NCBI RefSeq assembly: GCF_900105055.1
Contig: NZ_FNTA01000004.1
Location: 124,001 to 188,000 of the forward strand
Reading direction: 5' to 3'
Length of the DNA stretch: 64,000 bases
Source: Amycolatopsis lurida
GTDB taxonomy: Bacteria; Actinomycetota; Actinomycetes; Mycobacteriales; Pseudonocardiaceae
This document shows positions 42,928-50,691 of this stretch, piece by piece (within the stretch, counting starts at the first letter, position 1; each line of letters begins with the position of its first letter). The position numbers were made by a program, and so were the translations under genes. A model generated the notes under the pieces. It saw only the letters and a program-made list of their open reading frames with translations. It made no database searches and was not told the origin of the DNA.

Positions 42928-43844
42928 GCGTGGCTCTCGTGGAAAAGACGTCTCCGGTGCGCGAAAAACCGTCGTCCGGCCGTGCGGCCAGGGTGTTCAG
43001 GCGGAACCGGATGCTGGTGATCACCACGGCCGTGCTGGCGGTGATCGTCCTGACCGTGATCGTGCTGCCGTTCTTCCTGCCGAGCGTCAGCGCGACCGAC
43101 CCGGTCAACCGGCTACTGCCGCCGTCGGCCGCGCATCCGCTCGGCACGGACTCGTTCGGCCGGGACGTGCTCGCCCGGCTGGTCTCCGGCGGCCGCGCGT
43201 CGCTGGGGCTGTCCGCCCTGATCACCCTGTGCGCCGCCTTCACCGGTCTGGTGATCGGGCTGATCAGCGGGTTCTTCCGGGCCGCCGACGCGGTGCTGAT
43301 GCGGGTGATGGACGCCTGGATGTCGTTCCCGGCGATCATCCTCGCGATGGCGCTGGCGATCTCGCTCGGCGCGAGCATCTGGACCGAGCTCATCGCGCTG
43401 ACCGTGATCTTCACCCCGTTCACCGCCCGGGTCATCCGCAGCCGGGTGCTCGGCATCGCCGGTCGTGCCTACATCGGTGCCGCCCGCGTTTCGGGGATGA
43501 GCCGGTGGAAGATCCTCGTCGTGCACGTGTTCCCGAACGTGCTGCCGCTCGCGCTGGTGCAGGTGGTGATCCTGTCCGCGGCGGCGATGCTCGTGGACGG
43601 GGCGATGAGCTTCCTCGGCCTTGGTATCGCTCCCCCGACCCCGACCTGGGGCAACATGATCGCCGAAGGCCGGTCGTACCTCGTGCAGGCGCCCTGGCTG
43701 GTGATCGCGCCCGGCGTGACGATCATGGTGTGCGTGTTCCTGCTGAACCTCATCGGCTCGTCGCTGCGGATCGCCGTCGACGCCCGCGCGCGGACGCTGA
43801 GCGAGATGCAGCGCCTGCGCACCCGCCGCCCCTCCGGCAGCTGA
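42924..43844 (+). CDS. ABC transporter permease (DppC-like)
   Basis: 306 residues from GTG 42924. N-terminal OppC_N segment (RRNRMLVITTAVLAVIVL), HPLGTDSFGRDVLARLVSGG, and coupling loop AARVSGMSRWKILVVHVFPN. Six predicted helices. Partner of the preceding permease; the operon continues after 12 nt with an alpha/beta hydrolase. Confidence 0.96.
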   Translation: MSVALVEKTSPVREKPSSGRAARVFRRNRMLVITTAVLAVIVLTVIVLPFFLPSVSATDPVNRLLPPSAAHPLGTDSFGRDVLARLVSGGRASLGLSALITLCAAFTGLVIGLISGFFRAADAVLMRVMDAWMSFPAIILAMALAISLGASIWTELIALTVIFTPFTARVIRSRVLGIAGRAYIGAARVSGMSRWKILVVHVFPNVLPLALVQVVILSAAAMLVDGAMSFLGLGIAPPTPTWGNMIAEGRSYLVQAPWLVIAPGVTIMVCVFLLNLIGSSLRIAVDARARTLSEMQRLRTRRPSGS

Positions 43845-43856
43845 GAAAGGATCCCG

Positions 43857-44573
43857 TTGTCTGCCACTACTTCCCTGGCCGTGCGCCGCTTCGCTCCCGA
43901 GACCGTCTTGAGACCGCCTGTGCTGCTGGTGCACGGCTTCGCCTCCGACGGGCACACCGACTGGATCACCACCGGGTGGCCAGCCGCGCTCACCGCCACG
44001 GGCCGCGAGGTCCTCATACCCGACCTTCCCGCGCACGGCTCCAGCCCGGCCCCCTCGGGATCGCTCGGTGCGGCCGCGATCACTTCCGAATTGACCCGGC
44101 TGGTCTCGGACCTGTCCGAAGTGGACGTTGTCGGGTACTCGCTGGGCGCGCGGCTGGCCTGGGAGCTGCCCGCGCAGGCTCCGGTCCGGCGGCTCGTGCT
44201 CGCCGGCGTGAGCCCTTTCGAACCTTTCGCCGCCGTTGACGTCACGGCCGCGCTGGCTTTCGCCGGTGGCGGCAAGGCACCGTCGGATCCGCTGACCGGG
44301 ATGATCGCGCAGATGATCACCGCGCCAGGGCGGAATCCCGCCGCGCTCGCGCGGTGCATCGAAGACCTGCGGGCGGAGCCCTTCGCGCCGGTGGCCAATG
44401 CGGTCTCCGTGCCTACCCGCTTCGTGGCGGGCGTGGAGGATCCGGTGAGCCAGGGCATCGAGACGCTGGTGGAGCTGGTGCCGGGATCCTCGCTGGTGCG
44501 GGTGCCCGGGGACCACGGTGGGGCGCTGAGGAGTCCGGAGTTCAAAGCGGCCGTGCTGGAATTCCTCCAGTAG
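43857..44573 (+). CDS. Alpha/beta-fold hydrolase
   Basis: 238 residues from TTG 43857 after GAAAGG. Oxyanion region LLVHGFASDG, nucleophile elbow GYSLGAR, acid in AGVEDPVS and His in PGDHGG. Fifth gene of the importer operon, so it probably hydrolyses the imported compound, for example an ester or amide. It is not of the HSL type seen at 36475 and 49768. Confidence 0.9.
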   Translation: MSATTSLAVRRFAPETVLRPPVLLVHGFASDGHTDWITTGWPAALTATGREVLIPDLPAHGSSPAPSGSLGAAAITSELTRLVSDLSEVDVVGYSLGARLAWELPAQAPVRRLVLAGVSPFEPFAAVDVTAALAFAGGGKAPSDPLTGMIAQMITAPGRNPAALARCIEDLRAEPFAPVANAVSVPTRFVAGVEDPVSQGIETLVELVPGSSLVRVPGDHGGALRSPEFKAAVLEFLQ

Positions 44574-44575
44574 GC

Positions 44576-44621
44576 CTCGTGAGTGGTAAGGACGGTTAGA
44601 ACCGTCCTTACCACTCACGAG
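44576..44621. terminator. Perfect 22-bp inverted repeat (hairpin type B)
   Basis: Arms 44576-44597 and 44600-44621 pair perfectly around a 2-nt gap; the core is GTGAGTGGTAAGGACGG. It lies between the convergent importer operon and AKR gene and probably ends both transcripts. A degenerate copy is at 54464-54517 and a half copy at 36150-36171. Confidence 0.85.
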
Positions 44622-44628
44622 CCCAACG

Positions 44629-45570
44629 TCAGAAGGTCCCGTCCGCGGCCACGTCCCGGTCCAGCCAGAGGTTTTCCAGAGCCGCCCGCACCTCCGCGCC
44701 ACGAGACGCGGCAAGCGCGACGGCACCCAAGTTGTCCTCCAGTTGCGCAAGACGACTCACGCCGAACAGCACGTTCGCCACCGGCGCGTGAGCGAGGCAG
44801 AACGCTAGTGCCAACTGCGAAGGACTCACCCCGAAGTCCCCGGCCACGGCGGCGACCCGCGCAGCGGCGGCACGGATCGACTCCCGGATCCCGCCCGGAT
44901 CGGCGCCGATCTTCCGCGACGGGGTCTTGCCGAGCAGCACGCCACCCTCGAACACGTCGGACGCCTGCAACGTCAACCGTCCCGCCTCAAAATGCGCGCC
45001 GTAGAAAGGACCTTCCGCCATCGAGCGTCGCGCGACGCTGTACTTCAGCTGCGCGAATCGCGGTGCCGGAAGCCCTTCGCGGGAAGCGAACTCCAGTGCC
45101 CGGTCCAGATCCGCGGCCTGCCAGTTGTTGACCCCCCAGACTTCGAAGCGGCCGAGGTGGATCTGTTCGGCCACTTCGGTGACGATCCGCGGGATGTCCG
45201 GGCGCTCGAAGTAATCGCCGACCACGACGGCTTCCGCGCGCTCGACGCCGACGCGGTCGAACGACGTCGTCAGCTGCTCGGCGAAACCGGTGCTCGGGTA
45301 GTCCCAGAGCCAGAGTTTCCCGCACAGCTGGTACTCGTCCCGCTTGATCCCGGCGGCGCGGACCGCCTCGCCGAAGAGCAGGTCCGTGCGCGATTGCTCG
45401 GCATGCGGCCCCATGTTGTAGTGAGCCACGTCGAAGAGCGTGATCCCGGAGTCGATCGCGTACCGGAGCAGGCGCACCGCATCGTCGAAGTCCATGCGGT
45501 CCCAGGTGTTCCAGGATCCCAGGCTCAGCGCCGAAGTGGCGAAGCCCAGCCCGTTCTGCTTCTCGTCCAC
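44629..45570 (-). CDS. Aldo/keto reductase-fold protein lacking the catalytic His (copy 1)
   Basis: 313 residues. GTG 45570 is preceded by AAAGGAA. The AKR barrel keeps the catalytic Asp and Tyr (LFDVAHYNMG) and Lys (LCGKLWLW), and GVNNWQ plus LFGVSRLAQLEDNLGA of the cofactor site. Where the catalytic His normally ends strand 4, it reads AVVVGDYFERPD, with Gly-Asp in its place. Many AKR steps need this His, so catalysis may be altered or the protein may dehydrate or isomerise instead. A close paralogue is at 48815. Divergent from the SDR gene, sharing operator site 5. Confidence 0.88.
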   Translation of the reverse strand: MDEKQNGLGFATSALSLGSWNTWDRMDFDDAVRLLRYAIDSGITLFDVAHYNMGPHAEQSRTDLLFGEAVRAAGIKRDEYQLCGKLWLWDYPSTGFAEQLTTSFDRVGVERAEAVVVGDYFERPDIPRIVTEVAEQIHLGRFEVWGVNNWQAADLDRALEFASREGLPAPRFAQLKYSVARRSMAEGPFYGAHFEAGRLTLQASDVFEGGVLLGKTPSRKIGADPGGIRESIRAAAARVAAVAGDFGVSPSQLALAFCLAHAPVANVLFGVSRLAQLEDNLGAVALAASRGAEVRAALENLWLDRDVAADGTF

Positions 45571-45608
45571 GAGATTTCCTTTCGCTGACAACGGGAACAA
45601 GTTTTAGT

Positions 45609-45620
45609 CTACGATCGTAG
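45609..45620. promoter_or_regulatory. TetR operator candidate, site 5, overlapping a leaderless promoter
   Basis: CTACGATCGTAG, extended as TCTACGATCGTAGA (a 14-bp perfect palindrome), ending 1 nt before the SDR start codon. TACGAT at 45610-45615 can act as -10, with CTGACA at 45585-45590 as -35 (19-bp spacer), which places transcription start at the A of the ATG. It also faces the AKR gene in the other direction. Confidence 0.65.
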
Positions 45621-45621
45621 A

Positions 45622-46356
45622 ATGAACAAGAGACTTGTCGTGGTGACCGGCGGTGCCAGTGGCATCGGCCGCGGAGTCGCCGAAGCCTTCCAGTCCGCGG
45701 GTGACCGCGTGGTCATCGCCGACGTCGACGTCCGCGCGGCACACGACCTGGCCCGCGAACTCGGCGCCGAGCACGTCGAACTCGACATCTCCGACCCCGG
45801 ATCGGTCGACGCGGCGCTGGCGCTGGTCACCGATCGGTTCGGTCCGGTGGAGGTCCTGGTCAACAACGCCGGCCTGGCCGGGGGCGGCGGACCGTTGGTG
45901 GGCTTGGACATCGGCGTCTTCGACCTGTGCATGCGGGTGAACTTCCGCGGCACCTTCCTGATGACGCGCGCGGTCGGCGCACACATGCTGACGGCGGGCA
46001 CCCGAGGCTCCATCGTGAACATCACCTCCATCGGCGCCCGGCAACCGACTCCGGGACTCGGCCACTACGAGGCCACCAAGGCCGCGGTCGAGGCGCTCAC
46101 GCGCTCGGCCGCGCTCGAACTGGCGCCGCACGGCATCCGCGTCAACGCCGTCGCGCCGGGGCCGGTGCTCACCCCGATGACCGCCGGTTTCGCCTCGGAC
46201 ACCGCCGCCCGCGCGGCGTGGGAAGCGAGGATCCCGTTGGGAACCATCGCTTCCGTCGCCGACGTGGTGCCGTCAGTCCTGTTCCTCGCCTCCGCCGACG
46301 CCGGCCATCTCACCGGGGTGAGCCTCCAGGTCGACGGCGGGCAACTGCTCACCTGA
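45622..46356 (+). CDS. SDR family oxidoreductase
   Basis: 244 residues. MNKRLVVVTGGASGIGRGVA gives the cofactor motif at once, so ATG 45622 must be the start, yet no ribosome site precedes it; the mRNA is probably leaderless. Asp-containing VIADVDV favours NAD(H). NNAG in VLVNNAGLAG, catalytic Ser in NITSIGAR and Tyr-x3-Lys in GHYEATKAAVEAL. The 3' end overlaps the convergent amidohydrolase by 84 nt. Confidence 0.94.
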   Translation: MNKRLVVVTGGASGIGRGVAEAFQSAGDRVVIADVDVRAAHDLARELGAEHVELDISDPGSVDAALALVTDRFGPVEVLVNNAGLAGGGGPLVGLDIGVFDLCMRVNFRGTFLMTRAVGAHMLTAGTRGSIVNITSIGARQPTPGLGHYEATKAAVEALTRSAALELAPHGIRVNAVAPGPVLTPMTAGFASDTAARAAWEARIPLGTIASVADVVPSVLFLASADAGHLTGVSLQVDGGQLLT

Positions 46357-47652
46357 GTACACGACGCGGCCGCCGGACACGGTGAGTTCGACACCGACGT
46401 CCGGCAGGTCCGCGAACCCGACTTCCAGTGGGTTCGCGGCCAGCACGCAGAAATCCGCGACGCGACCCACGGTCAGCGAGCCCTTCCAGTCCGCCGCGCC
46501 GTCCTGCTCGGCGGCCGCGACCGTGTAGCAGCGCAGCAACCGGGCCATCAGCTCGGCGTCCACTTCGGACGCTTCCAGCATCCGGGCGGCCGCCGCGATG
46601 TGCACCCGCCAATCGGGGGTCACCACCGGCGCGTCACTGCTCAAGGTCAGCGGAACACCCGAAGCCAGCATTTCCGCCAGCGGCCACGCATGGGCACCGG
46701 CCTCGGCACCGAGCGCGTCCGCCAGCATTCCCCGCATCGCCACCGCGATCGCGGGCTGCGTGGTCAGGCCGACGCCCGACGAAGCCATTCGCGCCAGCTG
46801 ATCCGCCGTCACCAGATCGCCGTGCACCAGGTGGTCACCACCGCGAAGAGAGCCGAGCGCCGCCTCGATACTGCGATCCCCCGTGGCGTGCACCGCCACC
46901 GTCATCCCGGCGTCGTGGGCGAGCCGGATCATCGCGGCCAGGTTGCCCGCACGGCTCGGATCGTCGTCGCCATCGACGAGCAGTGCCCCGTGCGAACCGT
47001 CGGCGTAGCAGTGGTGCGTCCACGCGGAGCGCATCGGAGGGATGCCGTCGGCGAAGATCTTCACCCCGGGCACGGTGAGCCATAACCGATTAGCGGGCGG
47101 CGTAGGAGTCGCCAGCCCACGCCGGAAGTCCTCAAGCGAACTCGCGCCGTCCAGCAGACCGAACAGCCGCAGCGCGGTCACCCTTGCTCGCAGAAGGCCT
47201 TCCGAGGCCAGCACCGCGTACTCCTCCAGCACCTCGGCGCTGAAACACCCGGTTTCACCAGGCCCCAGACCGGGTTCGGTGTAGCTCGTGATGCCCAGCG
47301 ACGCGCACAGGTCGCCCGCGCGCAAGATGGCGGCCCGCCGTTCGGCCGCGGTGCGCACCGTTTTTTCTTCTCCCCCGGTGAAGCCGGCACCGCCGATGAG
47401 CATGTCCGGCCACCGCGCGCCGAGCCAGGTCGCGTGGAGATGAGAATCGTTGATGCCGGGGAGAACGGTTCTCCCCGACAGGTCGATCACCTCGGTCTCC
47501 GGGCCGATGTGGTCCAGCGCGACATCGCCGAGGGCGACGATCCGGTCGTCACGCACCGCCATCGCCCGCACGACGGTGCCCGCCGGGTCGAAGGTGAGTA
47601 CAGGACCGCCGCGAACCACGAGTGAAGCAGGGCGAATACGTTGCGACGGCAT
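46273..47652 (-). CDS. YtcJ-type amidohydrolase (copy 2)
   Basis: 459 residues; GGAGG precedes ATG 47652. Metal motifs: INDSHLHATW (HxH), GVKIFADGIPP (Lys), VAVHATGDRSI (His), LVHGDLVT (His) and LSSDAPVV (Asp). About 85 residues shorter than copy 1 at 33884. Divergent from the zinc alcohol dehydrogenase, with operator site 6 between. Its last 28 codons are antisense to the SDR gene. Likely an amide or carbamate hydrolase of the same pathway. Confidence 0.92.
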   Translation of the reverse strand: MPSQRIRPASLVVRGGPVLTFDPAGTVVRAMAVRDDRIVALGDVALDHIGPETEVIDLSGRTVLPGINDSHLHATWLGARWPDMLIGGAGFTGGEEKTVRTAAERRAAILRAGDLCASLGITSYTEPGLGPGETGCFSAEVLEEYAVLASEGLLRARVTALRLFGLLDGASSLEDFRRGLATPTPPANRLWLTVPGVKIFADGIPPMRSAWTHHCYADGSHGALLVDGDDDPSRAGNLAAMIRLAHDAGMTVAVHATGDRSIEAALGSLRGGDHLVHGDLVTADQLARMASSGVGLTTQPAIAVAMRGMLADALGAEAGAHAWPLAEMLASGVPLTLSSDAPVVTPDWRVHIAAAARMLEASEVDAELMARLLRCYTVAAAEQDGAADWKGSLTVGRVADFCVLAANPLEVGFADLPDVGVELTVSGGRVVYSGEQLPAVDLEAHPGEMAGVGGGEEQD

Positions 47653-47681
47653 GGTTTCCTCCAGGATCTGGACTTTTTCTC

Positions 47682-47693
47682 CTACGACTGTAG
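47682..47693. promoter_or_regulatory. TetR operator candidate, site 6, overlapping a leaderless promoter
   Basis: CTACGACTGTAG between the amidohydrolase and alcohol dehydrogenase genes. TAGACT at 47691-47696 can be the -10 and TGGACT at 47669-47674 the -35 (16-bp spacer), placing transcription start at or next to the ATG at 47703. No ribosome site is present. Confidence 0.65.
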
Positions 47694-47702
47694 ACTAAAA
47701 AG

Positions 47703-48806
47703 ATGGTCAACAGAACCGAAGCGGCGGTGCTCACCGAACACGGCTCCGCGCTCACCTTGCGGGAACTACCGCTGCCCGAGGAGCCGGAACCGGGCGCCGC
47801 GCTGGTCCGGATCACCTGCACCACCCTGTGCGGCACCGACGTGCATCTCTGGTCCGGCCAGATGACCTTCCCCGGCATGCTCCCGATGGTGCTGGGCCAC
47901 GAAATGGTCGGCGAGGTGCTGGCCGTCGGGCCGGGTACCACCGACACGCTCGGCCGCGAGATCGCCGAGGGCGACCGTATCGGCTGGTCCGAATCGACCT
48001 GTGGAAAGTGTCACGGCTGCACGATCTTGCGCGAACCTGTCGCCTGTGAGAATCGCGGATACGGGTTCCTCCAGCGTTCCGACGTCTTCCCCTACGCCAC
48101 CGGCGGACTCGTGCGGTACTGCTATGTGACTCCTGGCGCGGCGAAACTTCTTCTGCCCGACGACGTCAAGGACACTTGGGCCTCGATGTCGGGCTGCGCG
48201 GGCAAAACCGTGCTGCGGGCCGTCTCGCGTTCGGGCGGGATCCGTCCCGGGGCGACCGTCGTGGTCCAGGGCGCGGGCGCGCTGGGCGTGTTCGCCACCG
48301 CGGTCGCGCGGATCTCCGGCGCGGGCGACGTGATCACCATCGGCGGACCCGCTGACCGGCTGAAGATCGCCGAGCGTTTCGGGGCCACCGCGACGATCCC
48401 GGTCGACGGCACCGTCGAAGACCGCGTAGAAAGGGTCAAGGAACTCACCGGCGGCCGGGGCGCCGACCACGTCTTCGACTTCGCCGGCGGGCCGACCATC
48501 GGCGAAGAGGCCGTCGCCTTCGCCGCCCAGCGCGGGACGATCGCGATCGTCGGTTCCACCGGCCCCACGCCCTCCCCCGTGGCACTGGGCACCGTGATGG
48601 GCAAGGAACTCACGGTCGTCGGCTCGCTCAACGGCGACATCGCCGACTACCACCGTTCGGTGGACTTCTTCCGCACGTTCGCCGACCGGCTGCCGTGGGA
48701 CGAACTCTTCAGCGCGCCCGTCGGTCTTTCCCAAGCTTCGCGGAGCGTCGAGTCGATGGCCCGGCTCGGCGAACTCAAAGCAGTCATCGATCCCCGCCTC
48801 CCCTAG
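47703..48806 (+). CDS. Zinc-dependent medium-chain alcohol dehydrogenase
   Basis: 367 residues. Catalytic zinc ligands Cys in TTLCGTDVHLWSG and His-Glu in GHEMVGEV. Structural zinc cysteines are in STCGKCHGCTILREPVACEN. Cofactor motif GAGALGVFATAVA is followed by TIGG, lacking a clear Asp. It should interconvert an alcohol and an aldehyde or ketone with NAD(P). First gene of an operon with the second AKR and second HSL hydrolase (8-nt gap, then a 4-nt overlap). Confidence 0.94.
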   Translation: MVNRTEAAVLTEHGSALTLRELPLPEEPEPGAALVRITCTTLCGTDVHLWSGQMTFPGMLPMVLGHEMVGEVLAVGPGTTDTLGREIAEGDRIGWSESTCGKCHGCTILREPVACENRGYGFLQRSDVFPYATGGLVRYCYVTPGAAKLLLPDDVKDTWASMSGCAGKTVLRAVSRSGGIRPGATVVVQGAGALGVFATAVARISGAGDVITIGGPADRLKIAERFGATATIPVDGTVEDRVERVKELTGGRGADHVFDFAGGPTIGEEAVAFAAQRGTIAIVGSTGPTPSPVALGTVMGKELTVVGSLNGDIADYHRSVDFFRTFADRLPWDELFSAPVGLSQASRSVESMARLGELKAVIDPRLP

Positions 48807-48814
48807 GAGAGTCC

Positions 48815-49771
48815 ATGATCATCCCCCAGCGCCGGATCGGCCGCGACGGGCCGCTCACCGGCGTGCTTTCGCTCGGCTCGTGGCACACCTACGACCGGAT
48901 GGACTTCCGTGAGGCGGTGGACCTCGTCCGCACGGCGGTCGATTCCGGTATCACGCTCTTCGACGTCGGTGTCTACGGTTTCCCCGGCGCCGCACCGGTC
49001 TTCACCGACGTGCTGTTCTCCGCGATGGTCCGCGCGGCCGGGCTGCGTCGCGAGGACTACCTGTTCTCGGCCAAGCTCTGGCTGGAGGGGTATCCGGAGC
49101 ACGATCTCCGCGGCCAGCTGGACAACGCGCTCTTCCGCGCGGGCGTCGACCACGCCGATCTTGTGGTGCTCGGCGATCTCCGGAACGACGACACCGACCT
49201 GCACCGGCTGGTGCTCGATCTGAACGAACTCCGCGAGGCTGGGCTCATCCGGCAGTGGGGCGTCAACAATTGGTCCGCCGGCACGATCCGGGCCCTGCAC
49301 GATTTCGCCGCGGCCGAGAACGTGCCCGGGCCCGCGATCGCGCAGCTGAAGTACAGCGTCGCGCGACGGTCCATTCCGGACGGTGCGCCCTTCGAGAAGG
49401 TCTTCGGCGAACTCGGGGTGACACTCCAGTCGTCGGACATCTTCGAGGGCGGGATCCTGCTCGGCAAGAACAGCGGCGCGCGCCAGGTCGGCCGCGACCC
49501 CGGCGACATCCGCGAACGCATCGCCGCCTCCGCCCCGGAACTGGCGAAGATCGCGGCCGGATTGGACGCGACACCCGCTCAGCTGTGCCTCGCGTTCACC
49601 CTCACGCACCCGGCCAACACGACCACGCTCTTCGGTGCGACGAGCACACGGCAGCTCGAGGACAACCTGGGCGCCGTCGACCTCGTCGAGCGCGTGGGCG
49701 CGGAACAGCTCCGCGAACTCGTCGAGCCGTACTGGGCCGACCAGGGCGTCGTCGATCCGGAGGGACCGTGA
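48815..49771 (+). CDS. Aldo/keto reductase-fold protein lacking the catalytic His (copy 2)
   Basis: 318 residues; ATG 48815 follows TAGGAGA. Catalytic Asp/Tyr in LFDVGVYGFP and Lys in FSAKLWLEGYP; the His position reads LVVLGDLRNDD, again Gly-Asp. GVNNWSAG, IAQLKYSVARRSI and FGATSTRQLEDNLGAVDL match copy 1 at 44629 almost word for word. Shared loss of the His in both copies means the change is ancestral and probably functional. They could form a heteromer or act on two related substrates. Confidence 0.88.
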   Translation: MIIPQRRIGRDGPLTGVLSLGSWHTYDRMDFREAVDLVRTAVDSGITLFDVGVYGFPGAAPVFTDVLFSAMVRAAGLRREDYLFSAKLWLEGYPEHDLRGQLDNALFRAGVDHADLVVLGDLRNDDTDLHRLVLDLNELREAGLIRQWGVNNWSAGTIRALHDFAAAENVPGPAIAQLKYSVARRSIPDGAPFEKVFGELGVTLQSSDIFEGGILLGKNSGARQVGRDPGDIRERIAASAPELAKIAAGLDATPAQLCLAFTLTHPANTTTLFGATSTRQLEDNLGAVDLVERVGAEQLRELVEPYWADQGVVDPEGP

Positions 49772-50691
49772 CCGCTTTCGACCCCGAACTCGCCGAAGCC
49801 CTGACCGGGCTGCCCTCCGGGCCGCCACTGGGCGCCGAATCGCTGGCGGAGATCCGGCGGGCGATGGCCGACGGGAACCCGAGTTGCGCCGAGGCGATCG
49901 GCGACCGGGATCTCGTCTGGGAGGACCGGCGGGTCTCCGGCACCGACGTGGTCGTCACGGTCGTCAAGCCCAGGGAGGCCAGGGACGCGCCGGGGTTCTA
50001 CAACATCCACGGCGGCGGGATGGTGCTGGACGACCGGTTCGCCGATCTGCCCAGAATGGTCGCCCTCGTCGAGGAGTTCGGCTTCGTCGCGGTGACGGTG
50101 GACTACCGGCTCGCCCCCGAACATCCGCATCCGGCGCCGATCGAAGACTGCTACGCGGGCTTGACCTGGATGGTCGAGCACGCGAACGAACTCGGCTTCG
50201 ACCCTGGCCGGTTGATCGTCGGCGGCGGCAGCGCCGGAGGCGGGCTCAGCGCGGGCATCGCCCTGCTGGCCAGGGATCGCGGCGGACCGGCGCTGGCCGG
50301 TCAGCTCCTGCTGTGCCCGATGATCGACAGCCGCAACGACTCCGCGTCCACGGTGGAATTCGCCGAACGCGGGGTATGGGGCCGGGCCGCCAACGAGTTC
50401 GGCTGGCGATCCCTCCTCAATGGACAGACCTCGCCGTACGCCGTTCCGGCGACCGCGACCGATCTCGCCGGACTCCCGCCCGCCTTCATCGAGGTCGGCG
50501 CGGCCGAGATCTTCCGCGACGAGGACGTCGAGTACGCGCGGCGGCTCTGGCAGGCGGGTGTGCCGACCGAACTGCACGTCTGGGCGGGCGCGTACCACGG
50601 CTTCGACCGGATCGCCCCGGACAGCGAGGTGACCCGGGCCGCGCTCGCCGCCCGGGCCTCCTGGTTGCGCCGCACTATCGGCCGAGCATGA
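49768..50691 (+). CDS. Alpha/beta hydrolase, hormone-sensitive-lipase type (copy 2)
   Basis: 307 residues from GTG 49768, overlapping the AKR stop (GTGA). Oxyanion motif NIHGGGMVL, DYRLAPEHPHPAPIEDCYA, nucleophile GGGSAGGG, acid in GAAEIFRDED and His in GAYHGFDR. An esterase of short acyl esters is expected. The last 17 nt overlap the convergent GMC oxidoreductase gene. Confidence 0.93.
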   Translation: MTAFDPELAEALTGLPSGPPLGAESLAEIRRAMADGNPSCAEAIGDRDLVWEDRRVSGTDVVVTVVKPREARDAPGFYNIHGGGMVLDDRFADLPRMVALVEEFGFVAVTVDYRLAPEHPHPAPIEDCYAGLTWMVEHANELGFDPGRLIVGGGSAGGGLSAGIALLARDRGGPALAGQLLLCPMIDSRNDSASTVEFAERGVWGRAANEFGWRSLLNGQTSPYAVPATATDLAGLPPAFIEVGAAEIFRDEDVEYARRLWQAGVPTELHVWAGAYHGFDRIAPDSEVTRAALAARASWLRRTIGRA

